In this document: positions 1 to 5,443 of the stretch, piece by piece
Position numbering within the stretch: the first letter of the stretch is position 1
How the letters are laid out: each line of letters starts with the position of its first letter
NCBI GenBank assembly: GCA_007122565.1
Contig: SKTJ01000193.1
Location: 1-5,898, forward strand
DNA: 5,898 nucleotides
Source of the DNA: Syntrophomonadaceae bacterium
Lineage (GTDB): Bacteria; Bacillota; Dethiobacteria; DTU022; UBA8154
Direction: 5' to 3'
Made by a program: the position numbers and the translations under genes
Notes under the pieces: generated by a model
Told to the model about the DNA's origin: nothing
The model's input: only the letters and a program-made list of their open reading frames with translations
Database searches by the model: none

Positions 1-972
1 GGTGTCACTGTTGTGGACAAGCTTAACCTTACGATCCAGGACGGTGAGTTTGTGGTCTTCATCGGACCTTCCGGGTGCGGCAAAACTACCTCATTAAAGA
101 TGATCAACAAGTTGATAGAAATGGATGAAGGCAGCATTTACATTAATGACCGGGATATCAAAAACCTGGGTGGCGACCAGTTGCGCAGGGGTATCGGCTA
201 TGTCATCCAACAGATCGGCCTCTTCCCCAATCTGACCATCGAAGAGAATATTCTCGTTGTGCCCCGCCTCCTGAAATGGAGTAAAGAAAGATGTAAAGAG
301 CGTGTGCGGGAGCTTTTGGAGCTTGTTGGCATGCCCTACGAGGAAAACGCTCAAAAGTACCCAAGTGAGCTGAGCGGCGGGCAACAGCAGCGCATTGGTG
401 TTTTGCGGGCGCTGGCCGGAGAGCCGCCCATTATTTTGATGGATGAGCCCTTTGGCGCCCTTGATCCGGTAACGCGGGAAAGCCTGCAGGATGAGTTGAA
501 AATTATCCAAAGAAAGCTTCATAAAACAATCATCTTCGTGACACATGACATGGGTGAAGCCATAAAGATGGCCGACCGGATTGTTTTCATGTCCATGGGA
601 AAAGCCCTGCAAGCTGCCACGCCGGAAGAGATGATTCAAAACCCTGCAGATCCCATCATCAGCAATTTTATGGGTAAATATGCCGCTTCCAGCGGATATG
701 CAAAACCCTCTTTGACATGTGCAGATGTCATGGAGAAAGATGATTTAGCTGCTACCTCCATGGCCGGGCTTGCTGATAATCCTGCTCCGGCAGCGGGCAC
801 GGTTTCCCTGACAACCAGCGCCAGAGATGCTTTTGCCCTCTTGTTAAAAAGCGAGGCTGATTACCTGGTGGTGTTAAATCAGGATCGCACAGTGGCCGGC
901 ACGATCACAAGAAACAGCATTGCCAAAGCTTTAGCCGGTTTGGTCTGGGGGGATATGGATTGGCCGTCGTAA
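1..972 (+). CDS. opuCA: OpuC/ProU-type quaternary-ammonium ABC transporter ATP-binding protein, 5' partial
   Basis: This is the cytoplasmic ATPase that powers import of glycine betaine, carnitine, choline or similar solutes. The frame is open back to base 1, and the GTG at 13 lies inside the first beta strand of the domain, so the true start is probably about a dozen codons upstream of the window. Numbering codons from base 1, Walker A GPSGCGKT is at 22-29, the Q-loop VIQQIGLFPN at 68-77, the LSGGQ signature at 124-128, Walker B ILMDEP at 145-150 and the switch His of FVTHD at 182. The region from about 235 to 314 resembles the second CBS domain of OpuCA, including the ending equivalent to IWGD (here VWGD), with an Ala/Pro-rich insertion. 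The first CBS domain seems missing, so the protein is shorter than the roughly 380 residues usual for OpuCA. The stop overlaps the next gene by 13 nt, implying translational coupling. The family is clear; the substrate is not fixed by this subunit. Confidence 0.93.
   Translation, partial: GVTVVDKLNLTIQDGEFVVFIGPSGCGKTTSLKMINKLIEMDEGSIYINDRDIKNLGGDQLRRGIGYVIQQIGLFPNLTIEENILVVPRLLKWSKERCKERVRELLELVGMPYEENAQKYPSELSGGQQQRIGVLRALAGEPPIILMDEPFGALDPVTRESLQDELKIIQRKLHKTIIFVTHDMGEAIKMADRIVFMSMGKALQAATPEEMIQNPADPIISNFMGKYAASSGYAKPSLTCADVMEKDDLAATSMAGLADNPAPAAGTVSLTTSARDAFALLLKSEADYLVVLNQDRTVAGTITRNSIAKALAGLVWGDMDWPS
947..953 (+). promoter_or_regulatory. Ribosome binding site that decides the TTG start at 960
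   Basis: GGGGGGA sits 6 nt before TTG 960, inside the last codons of the ATPase gene. It supports TTG as the real start of the first permease and a coupled overlap with the ATPase. Confidence 0.65.
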
Positions 973-1601
973 GCTTTTTTGAAAGATATGGTGATCATTT
1001 GCTGCGGGCTATCTTCGTGCACCTGCAATACGTCTTTGTTTCTGTCAGCGTGGGATTTGTCATTGCATTTCTAACCGCCATCATCTTATCCAGGTTTCCC
1101 CGCTTTTCAAATACTGTAATTCCTCTCCTGGGAATCTTCCAAACAGTGCCGGGGTTGGTATTTATTGGTATTCTCTTCATCTACCTGGGGTTGAAACCCA
1201 TTACGGTCATTATTGCCCTCTCTATCTATGCGATCTTCCCCATCCTGAAAAACACCTATACCGGCATCATTACCGTTGACAAAGGCCTCATTGAGGCCGC
1301 CCTGGGCTGTGGTATGAACAGCCGGCAAATTCTTTGTAAAGTCGAAATACCCAATGCCATGCGCTCGATCTTCTCCGGGCTGAGAATGTCTACCATCTAT
1401 ACCGTGAGCTGGGCTGTCCTGGCAGCCATGATCGGCCTCGGGGGCCTGGGGGAATTCATCTACCGGGGCATCGAAACCAACAACCACACCCTGATCATCG
1501 GCGGTGCCATTCCGGCAGCGCTCCTGGCCATGGCCCTGGGCTTCCTCATTGATTCAATGGAAAGCATCATGACTCCACGCGGCTTGAAAGGGGGACGCTA
1601 G
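960..1601 (+). CDS. opuCB: OpuC-type ABC transporter permease (first of two)
   Basis: This 213-residue integral membrane subunit forms half of the translocation channel of the betaine/carnitine/choline importer. About five hydrophobic segments are visible (roughly residues 24-44, 52-76, 80-95, 145-165 and 178-199). The QTVPG motif near residue 61 is typical of OpuCB/ProW-type permeases. The cytoplasmic EAA coupling loop, which contacts the ATPase, is at about 112-131 and begins EAALGCGMNSRQI. The start is TTG at 960, chosen because a G-rich ribosome binding site (GGGGGGA, 947-953) lies 6 nt upstream and no better start is in frame. It overlaps the ATPase gene by 13 nt, and 1 nt separates it from the second permease. 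Length and layout are normal for the family. Confidence 0.93.
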   Translation: MAVVSFFERYGDHLLRAIFVHLQYVFVSVSVGFVIAFLTAIILSRFPRFSNTVIPLLGIFQTVPGLVFIGILFIYLGLKPITVIIALSIYAIFPILKNTYTGIITVDKGLIEAALGCGMNSRQILCKVEIPNAMRSIFSGLRMSTIYTVSWAVLAAMIGLGGLGEFIYRGIETNNHTLIIGGAIPAALLAMALGFLIDSMESIMTPRGLKGGR

Positions 1602-1602
1602 C

Positions 1603-2235
1603 ATGGCAATGCGCTTTGTTCTGCAGCATCTCTACCTGGTCTGTGCCGCCGCTCTGTTCACGATGATTTTCGGCCTCATCCTGGGCGCTGCTGCCTACCT
1701 GTGCAAACCGCTGCGGGCGATGATCCTGGGGTTGGTGGACATTTTGCAAACTATTCCCGTGCTGGCAATGCTGGGAATCATCATGCTCTTTTTCGGGGCC
1801 ACCAGCACCACCGTCATTATCGGTATCGTTCTCTACTCCCTGCTGCCCATGGTGAGAAATACCTATACCGGCCTGGAAAATGTGAACCCGGGAATTAAAG
1901 AAGCCGCTCAGGGCATGGGAATGACGAAATGGCAACGACTGCTTAAAATTGAACTGCCACTGGCTTTTCCCATCATCTTTACCGGTTTACGCATCGCCAT
2001 CGTCACATCTATCGGCATCGCCGTCTTTGGCGCCGTTGTGGGGGGAGGTGGGTTGGGCTCGACCATTAACCGGGCCATCCTCATACAAGACATGAACACA
2101 CTGATGCAGGCTACTTTTACCCTCATGGCGATGGCCATGATCTTTGATTTTGGGATGAGCTATATGGAAAAGCGTCTGCAGGCAAGGGGGCAGAGCTTTA
2201 GGAGCCGGGGAGCAGGGAACGGGAGTCAGGGGTAG
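1603..2235 (+). CDS. opuCD: OpuC-type ABC transporter permease (second of two)
   Basis: This 210-residue membrane subunit is a paralogue of the preceding permease and should pair with it as a heterodimeric channel, as OpuCB and OpuCD do. Hydrophobic segments lie at roughly residues 11-33, 38-64, 67-84, 130-148 and 165-184. DILQTIPVLAMLG (46-58) is the family motif, and the EAA loop EAAQGMGMTKW starts at residue 100. The ATG at 1603 follows the previous stop after 1 nt; the ribosome binding site is the GGGGG run at 1590-1594, 8 nt upstream. The last 15 or so residues (from about RLQARGQSF onward) are Gly/Ser/Arg-rich, have no counterpart in the first permease, and are encoded by an unusual G-run tract that continues past the stop. 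This tail may be a late 3' extension. Confidence 0.93.
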   Translation: MAMRFVLQHLYLVCAAALFTMIFGLILGAAAYLCKPLRAMILGLVDILQTIPVLAMLGIIMLFFGATSTTVIIGIVLYSLLPMVRNTYTGLENVNPGIKEAAQGMGMTKWQRLLKIELPLAFPIIFTGLRIAIVTSIGIAVFGAVVGGGGLGSTINRAILIQDMNTLMQATFTLMAMAMIFDFGMSYMEKRLQARGQSFRSRGAGNGSQG

Positions 2236-2238
2236 GGG
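2207..2238 (+). other. Putative G-quadruplex-forming tract across the permease stop codon
   Basis: Five G runs lie on the coding strand at 2207-2210, 2215-2217, 2221-2223, 2229-2232 and 2235-2238, separated by loops of 4, 3, 5 and 2 nt. This fits the G3+N1-7 pattern, and a further GGGGG is at 2186-2190. The tract spans the TAG stop of the second permease (2233-2235) and ends 42 nt before the binding-protein start. Because it is on the sense strand it could fold in mRNA as well as DNA. Folding and any effect on expression are inferred, not shown. Confidence 0.45.
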
Positions 2239-2280
2239 TAATACAAAAAAGAGGTAGACCATAAAAAAGGGGTTGTTAAT

Positions 2281-3219
2281 ATGCCAGGTTTAAAGAATAA
2301 ATTATCGCTGCTGATTATTTTGATGCTGCTCGTGGTATCGCTCGTGGTATCGCTCGTGGGTTGTTCAGGGGGCTCCGCTGATAACACAGAAATTACGCTC
2401 CTTGAAGGCCAGTTTACTGAGATTGATATCCTAATGCAAATGGCAGGGATCTTAATTGAAGAAAACACTGATTTGAAAGTATCCTTCCATGATTCCATGT
2501 ACACAGTTCCCGCCGCCAATGCGGTGATGGCAAAAGAAGTCGATTTGTATGTCAGCTATGACGGGACCCTTTTAACAACAATACTAGGGTATGATCCCAG
2601 CGATGTCCCGGAAGGTGAAGACCTCTTTATGTGGAGCAAGGCAAAAGGGATCGAAGACAAGGGGCTCACTCTCACAGAGAAATTCGGCTTTGAAAACACC
2701 TACGCCATTGGCATTCAGCAGGATTTTGCCCGGGAACACAACATACTCACAATCAGCGACCTGGTGCCCCATACCGGCGATCTGATCTTTGTTGCGGAAC
2801 ATGAATTCTTCGACGAAGAAGGAACCATGCGCTTTAATCCGTTTAATGAGCATTACGGCATTACCTGGAAAGGCAGCAACTCCATTGATATCGGGCTGAA
2901 ATTTGCCGCCATGGACAGCGGAAGTGCGGATGTGACCATGGTCTACTCAACCGATGGGCTGAATAAAAAGTTTGATTTGGCCATCCTGGAAGACGATCTG
3001 AACTTCTTTCCCCAGTATTATGCCTCATTTATCCACAGGGAGACATTTTTTGAAGATTATGCCCAAACGGCGCCCAACCTGGAAGACCTACTGCTCAGCC
3101 TGGCCGGCCTGATTGACAACACCACCATGATTGAAATGAACTACAAAGTGGATGCAGAAAATGAAAGACCCTATGATGTTGCCAAAGAATTCCTGAGAAC
3201 CCACGGGCTGACAGAGTAA
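2281..3219 (+). CDS. opuCC: Quaternary-ammonium-binding lipoprotein of the OpuC-type transporter (OpuAC domain)
   Basis: This is the extracellular, membrane-anchored binding subunit that captures the solute and delivers it to the two permeases. It has 312 residues: a basic start, a hydrophobic core and a lipobox LVGC with the lipidated Cys at 28, followed by a Ser/Gly linker and a single OpuAC-type (PF04069) domain. Family landmarks are FTEIDIL (45-51), DLYVSYDGT (88-96), NTYAIGI (139-145), VYSTDG (221-226) and FFPQYY (242-247). Tyr93, Tyr141, Tyr222 and Tyr246 or 247 match the four-tyrosine cage that holds the trimethylammonium head group in OpuBC/OpuCC. Departures are EGQFTE where relatives usually have a Gly-Ser-Lys before the Phe, and YDGT instead of the common YTGT. 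The AAGGGG site (2267-2272) lies 8 nt before ATG. An exact 12-bp tandem duplication lengthens the signal peptide. Carnitine, choline, betaine or a related ligand are all possible. Confidence 0.9.
   Translation: MPGLKNKLSLLIILMLLVVSLVVSLVGCSGGSADNTEITLLEGQFTEIDILMQMAGILIEENTDLKVSFHDSMYTVPAANAVMAKEVDLYVSYDGTLLTTILGYDPSDVPEGEDLFMWSKAKGIEDKGLTLTEKFGFENTYAIGIQQDFAREHNILTISDLVPHTGDLIFVAEHEFFDEEGTMRFNPFNEHYGITWKGSNSIDIGLKFAAMDSGSADVTMVYSTDGLNKKFDLAILEDDLNFFPQYYASFIHRETFFEDYAQTAPNLEDLLLSLAGLIDNTTMIEMNYKVDAENERPYDVAKEFLRTHGLTE
2329..2352 (+). repeat. Exact 12-bp tandem duplication in the lipoprotein signal sequence
   Basis: CTCGTGGTATCG occurs at 2329-2340 and again at 2341-2352, then a partial third copy (CTCGTGG) starts at 2353. 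In frame it encodes LVVS twice followed by LVG of the lipobox. It adds four hydrophobic residues without shifting the frame, as expected from replication slippage. Confidence 0.9.
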
Positions 3220-3234
3220 AAGGTTGGACGGTTG

Positions 3235-3251
3235 GTGATTCACTGAATCAC
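3235..3251. terminator. Weak hairpin between convergent genes, possible shared terminator
   Basis: GTGATT (3235-3240) pairs with AATCAC (3246-3251) around a 5-nt loop, between the stop of the binding-protein gene and the stop of the convergent acyltransferase gene, overlapping the latter's TGA. On the + strand no T run follows. On the - strand a short CCTTTT stretch comes about 15 nt later. A shared terminator is expected here, but this stem is short and A/T-rich, so the call is weak. Confidence 0.22.
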
Positions 3252-4970
3252 TGCAGTCAGCGCCGCCATTTTTTTAAAAGAGTTTTCCAGGGACGCTTTA
3301 AATTGCTGCAGGGCATCCGCCCGGTGTTTTTTACAGGAGAGTACGAAATGGAAGCGGTCTTCGTAGATTAAATAGCGCGCTGCAAACCCGTCTTCAACCG
3401 AGGGGCCATAGCCCGCATAGCGCATCGCCAAAGAATGGCTGGTGCTGGTGGAAAAATAATTGGTGGTAATGGCAAGATAACCAGGGGAAGTAAATAATTC
3501 TGGGAGCGGCGCCTCAGGGAAGAGATTTTCGTGCATTTTTTTGAGCCCGTAGAGGTGCCGGTCAATCCCCTGACCGGCCTGGCACTCATTGATACGCTCC
3601 ACATGTTTTAAGGAAGCCGCCCGTAAATTCTCAAGGGTTGGGTTTTTTACAAAAGCCAGGGATTCTTTGGTAACGGGGCGCATGGTTTCCGTTCTGCCAC
3701 ACAGATAGCGTTTTGTCATCACCGATTCATATACATTGTAAACGTTCTGAAAAACGCCATGCTGCGCTAATTGCATACCAATCTGTACAAAACCGTCGGG
3801 ACTGACCCCCAGCGTTTTTACGCGCCCTTTGCCAAATTCTGTAAAGGATAATACCTCAAAGCTGTGCTGGTGATAAGCTTCCCGGCTTAGCGTTTCCGCC
3901 TCTTTTATTGCCGCCTCCAACCGCTTATCCAATTCAAAGGTGATCTCATGTACGGGTGTTTTTGCGGTCCCGGGGAAGGAGGACGCATCAAGGGGGCCCA
4001 TCTGCTCATACAGGTAGGCCACCAGGCGCCCCAACGTGGTGCCGTCCACACCGGAATGTTCATAGTTGATGCCAAAATCACCCGCTTCATTCAGGATAAA
4101 CTGCAGGGATTTATCATACCAGCGATTAGCTGCGTTTCCGCAGAAGAAATGTTTAAACATCTGCCCGTCGTGGGGGTGCCGCTCTTCATCGATCACAAAA
4201 AATGCCAGGGCGCTTTCAACCTGGTGCAGGCTTTTTTCATTTTGAGGGCTCACGCCGGCCAAGTGTTTTCTTAACTGTGCCCACTTTCTGCGCGGCAGGT
4301 TCGTTAATATGCCTGCAGCTAACCGATTATCCGTTTTGGGGGTTTGCATAATCTCCCGCACTTGCTGGAGCAGGGCGGCAGGGCTGATGATCTTCCGGTC
4401 CCGGTCCAGCACATTTATCTGATAATAATGACCCCGGTGCAGGATAATCACGTGGGCGGTGTTGGCTGCGGTGATATGAGTATCATCCCTTTCCCCCGGG
4501 ACCCTGGCAGTACCCAGGAGCGTTTTGTACTGGGCCATGCATAACGGCTTTTTGCCTTGAAAATCAGCGTCCAGCCTTTCCGCCAAGATGAGCTCATTAA
4601 ACTTAAAAAGGGCACTGATAAGGCTGGTGAGAAACTCCGGCAGGGAAAGGTTTTTCATCTGTGGATTTTTTTCCAGGATAAAGGTCACATTGCTGCCCGT
4701 GGGCAAGGGGGCAGGATTGCACAGGTAAGATTCAGCCCAAAGAGTTTCCAGCCAGTTGCTGATCCCGGGGTCCCGGGACAGATCGCTCAGGTGCTGCTGC
4801 AGGACCGGTCCAACGCCTCCGTCTTGAAAAGTACGAATAGCATCCCGTGTCATTTTAATTTCAGCCTGTGACAGGAAAGGTTCACTCCAGTGCATAAGTT
4901 TCTGGCAGGTTGCATGGAGGGCGGGAAGGGGCAATTTGGGGAGACTATCCTGGTACGCATACATATTCAT
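3240..4970 (-). CDS. Choline/carnitine O-acyltransferase family protein, predicted carnitine-specific
   Basis: This cytosolic enzyme should catalyse reversible acyl transfer between acyl-CoA and carnitine. From the chosen start it has about 576 residues, near the family size. The N-terminal signature LPKLPLP is at 10-16 and NRWYDKSLQFI at 282-292. The catalytic His305 lies in YEHSGVDG with Asp309 four residues on. FGKGRVK...SPD supplies Lys381, Lys385 and Asp392, spaced like the CoA-contacting K419/K423/D430 of mammalian carnitine acetyltransferase (CrAT). YES at 414-416 and GRTET give Thr427 and Thr429, DRH gives Arg471, and the STS motif is at 507-509. Thr/Thr/Arg is the carnitine pattern; choline acetyltransferase has Val/Asn/Asn. 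CrAT Met564 aligns without gaps to Ala519, so medium chains may fit. The start is the ATG at 4970, 7 nt after GGAGG; the ATG at 4973 is possible, and a long extension to 5045 is unlikely. No signal peptide is seen. The gene converges on the transporter operon. Confidence 0.9.
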   Translation of the reverse strand: MNMYAYQDSLPKLPLPALHATCQKLMHWSEPFLSQAEIKMTRDAIRTFQDGGVGPVLQQHLSDLSRDPGISNWLETLWAESYLCNPAPLPTGSNVTFILEKNPQMKNLSLPEFLTSLISALFKFNELILAERLDADFQGKKPLCMAQYKTLLGTARVPGERDDTHITAANTAHVIILHRGHYYQINVLDRDRKIISPAALLQQVREIMQTPKTDNRLAAGILTNLPRRKWAQLRKHLAGVSPQNEKSLHQVESALAFFVIDEERHPHDGQMFKHFFCGNAANRWYDKSLQFILNEAGDFGINYEHSGVDGTTLGRLVAYLYEQMGPLDASSFPGTAKTPVHEITFELDKRLEAAIKEAETLSREAYHQHSFEVLSFTEFGKGRVKTLGVSPDGFVQIGMQLAQHGVFQNVYNVYESVMTKRYLCGRTETMRPVTKESLAFVKNPTLENLRAASLKHVERINECQAGQGIDRHLYGLKKMHENLFPEAPLPELFTSPGYLAITTNYFSTSTSHSLAMRYAGYGPSVEDGFAARYLIYEDRFHFVLSCKKHRADALQQFKASLENSFKKMAALTAVIQ

Positions 4971-4976
4971 CATATT

Positions 4977-4982
4977 TCCTCC
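4977..4982 (-). promoter_or_regulatory. Ribosome binding site that decides the acyltransferase start
   Basis: On the - strand GGAGGA (4982 down to 4977) is followed by AAT and then ATG ATG AAT ATG. The spacing from GGAGG is 4 nt to the ATG at 4973, 7 nt to the ATG at 4970 and 13 nt to the ATG at 4964. The second is the best fit. The site lies inside the longer frame reaching 5045, which argues against that upstream start. Confidence 0.75.
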
Positions 4983-5052
4983 AAAACGAATTATTTGATC
5001 TTGTAAACAGGCTAGCATTGTGTGGGGCTTTGTTCGATATAACATAATTTCG

Positions 5053-5064
5053 GTAATATATTAC
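5053..5064. promoter_or_regulatory. Perfect 12-bp palindrome overlapping the candidate -10, possible operator
   Basis: GTAATATATTAC reads the same on both strands and covers the proposed -10 box of the acyltransferase promoter. A dimeric repressor bound here would block transcription. No regulator gene is in the window, so operator function is inferred from position and symmetry only. An AT-rich palindrome of this length can also occur by chance. Confidence 0.35.
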
Positions 5065-5083
5065 ATGATTCCTGCTTATGCAA
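5055..5083 (-). promoter_or_regulatory. Candidate SigA-type promoter for the acyltransferase gene
   Basis: On the - strand TTGCAT (5083-5078) and TATATT (5060-5055) are separated by exactly 17 nt. The -10 matches the consensus at 5 of 6 positions, while the -35 keeps only TTG. The -10 lies about 85 nt upstream of the start codon. The region is AT-rich, so other -10-like strings exist and the assignment is tentative. Confidence 0.35.
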
Positions 5084-5123
5084 AAGAGTAGCTGATTTAT
5101 GGGGTTTGGAAACTGACCGCCAC

Positions 5124-5137
5124 GGCCCATAAGGGCC
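5124..5137. repeat. Small GC-rich hairpin
   Basis: GGCCC (5124-5128) and GGGCC (5133-5137) form a perfect 5-bp stem around ATAA. It sits 3 nt before a longer inverted repeat, so the two may fold side by side in a transcript or as cruciform DNA. Confidence 0.5.
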
Positions 5138-5140
5138 AAG

Positions 5141-5179
5141 AGAGGCAGGGTATGATAGTGTTTTTTTACCCTGTCCCCT
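5141..5179. repeat. Imperfect inverted repeat with a 14-nt T-rich loop
   Basis: CAGGGTA (5146-5152) pairs perfectly with TACCCTG (5167-5173). The stem extends outward to 5141/5179 with one bulged T and one A/C mismatch. The loop is TGATAGTGTTTTTT. The T run is in the loop rather than after the stem, so this is not a standard terminator in either direction. Confidence 0.55.
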
Positions 5180-5211
5180 GCAAAAACTCCATCCGGATTA
5201 ATCCCACAACG

Positions 5212-5241
5212 GCATTTACGCCCAATGAAACCCATAAATGC
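5212..5241. repeat. 7-bp inverted repeat with a 16-nt spacer
   Basis: GCATTTA (5212-5218) is the exact reverse complement of TAAATGC (5235-5241). Its right arm overlaps AAACCCATAAAT (5228-5239), which also pairs with ATTTATGGGGTTT at 5095-5107 apart from one extra G. Alternative pairings are therefore possible. Length and composition make chance occurrence plausible. Confidence 0.35.
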
Positions 5242-5429
5242 AAATATATAACATCAAATAATCAAAAAAAGGCGTTTGCTTGCCGCCGGATTTCTAGAGG
5301 CAGAATAGTCGCATTATTCGTTACCCCGGTAAATTCGCTGATCATAATATCACTGTTTGAAAAAGGATCAAATAACAGAATGCCCTTGTAAATTAAAGGG
5401 TAAAATAACTCAGACTAATCCTATCGCAT

Positions 5430-5436
5430 GGAGGGG
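5430..5436 (+). promoter_or_regulatory. Strong ribosome binding site for the GTG start at 5444
   Basis: GGAGGGG lies 7 nt before GTG 5444, an optimal arrangement. It is the main evidence that the gene begins at this GTG rather than at a later ATG such as 5527. No ATG or other good start lies upstream in the same frame close to it. Confidence 0.8.
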
Positions 5437-5443
5437 CAAAGCA

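Larger units (their letters stand above)
4974..5443. other. Noncoding divergent intergenic region, about 470 bp
   Basis: No convincing gene lies between the divergent acyltransferase and the gene at 5444. The short frames here lack family resemblance and have poor composition. The region is AT-rich except for a GC-richer block at about 5108-5200. It contains the acyltransferase promoter candidate and palindrome near 5053-5083, a cluster of inverted repeats between 5095 and 5241, a TTACC-CC-GGTAA dyad at 5321-5332, and a short CCCTT/AAGGG hairpin at 5383-5400. I did not recognise a known riboswitch, tRNA or small RNA. No clear promoter was found for the gene at 5444. Confidence 0.6.

Noticed and set aside
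3948..4871. Frames antisense to the acyltransferase (3948-4274, 4344-4544 and 4557-4871 on the + strand)
   Set aside because: They are shadows of a complete conserved gene on the other strand, with no motifs or ribosome binding sites of their own.
3240..4970. Choline acetyltransferase (acetylcholine synthesis) as the function
   Set aside because: The GRTET and DRH motifs carry the carnitine-type Thr/Thr/Arg rather than the Val/Asn/Asn of choline enzymes.
4971..5045. N-terminal extension of the acyltransferase to the ATG at 5045
   Set aside because: The strong GGAGGA site lies within this stretch, directly ahead of ATG ATG, and the family signature LPKLPLP begins soon after the later start. 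The extension also approaches the candidate promoter.
5141..5179. Inverted repeat read as a Rho-independent terminator
   Set aside because: The T run is inside the loop and neither side of the stem is followed by a T tract, so it does not have terminator form.
4945..5235. 96-codon - strand frame overlapping the acyltransferase start
   Set aside because: It overlaps the well-supported acyltransferase 5' end in another frame, has no ribosome binding site and shows no family resemblance.
5343..5350. CATAATAT as a sporulation sigma (SigE/SigK) -10 element for the gene at 5444
   Set aside because: A matching -35 at the proper distance was not found, the distance to the start is rather long, and such AT-rich strings are common in this region.
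5152..5391. 79-codon + strand frame starting ATG ATA GTG
   Set aside because: There is a weak purine-rich stretch upstream, but the product has no recognisable motif. It is encoded through the inverted-repeat region with a T run, and its composition looks like translated noncoding DNA.
5383..5400. CCCTT/AAGGG hairpin upstream of the gene at 5444
   Set aside because: It is only 5 bp with an 8-nt loop in AT-rich sequence; it is too weak to call a regulatory structure.
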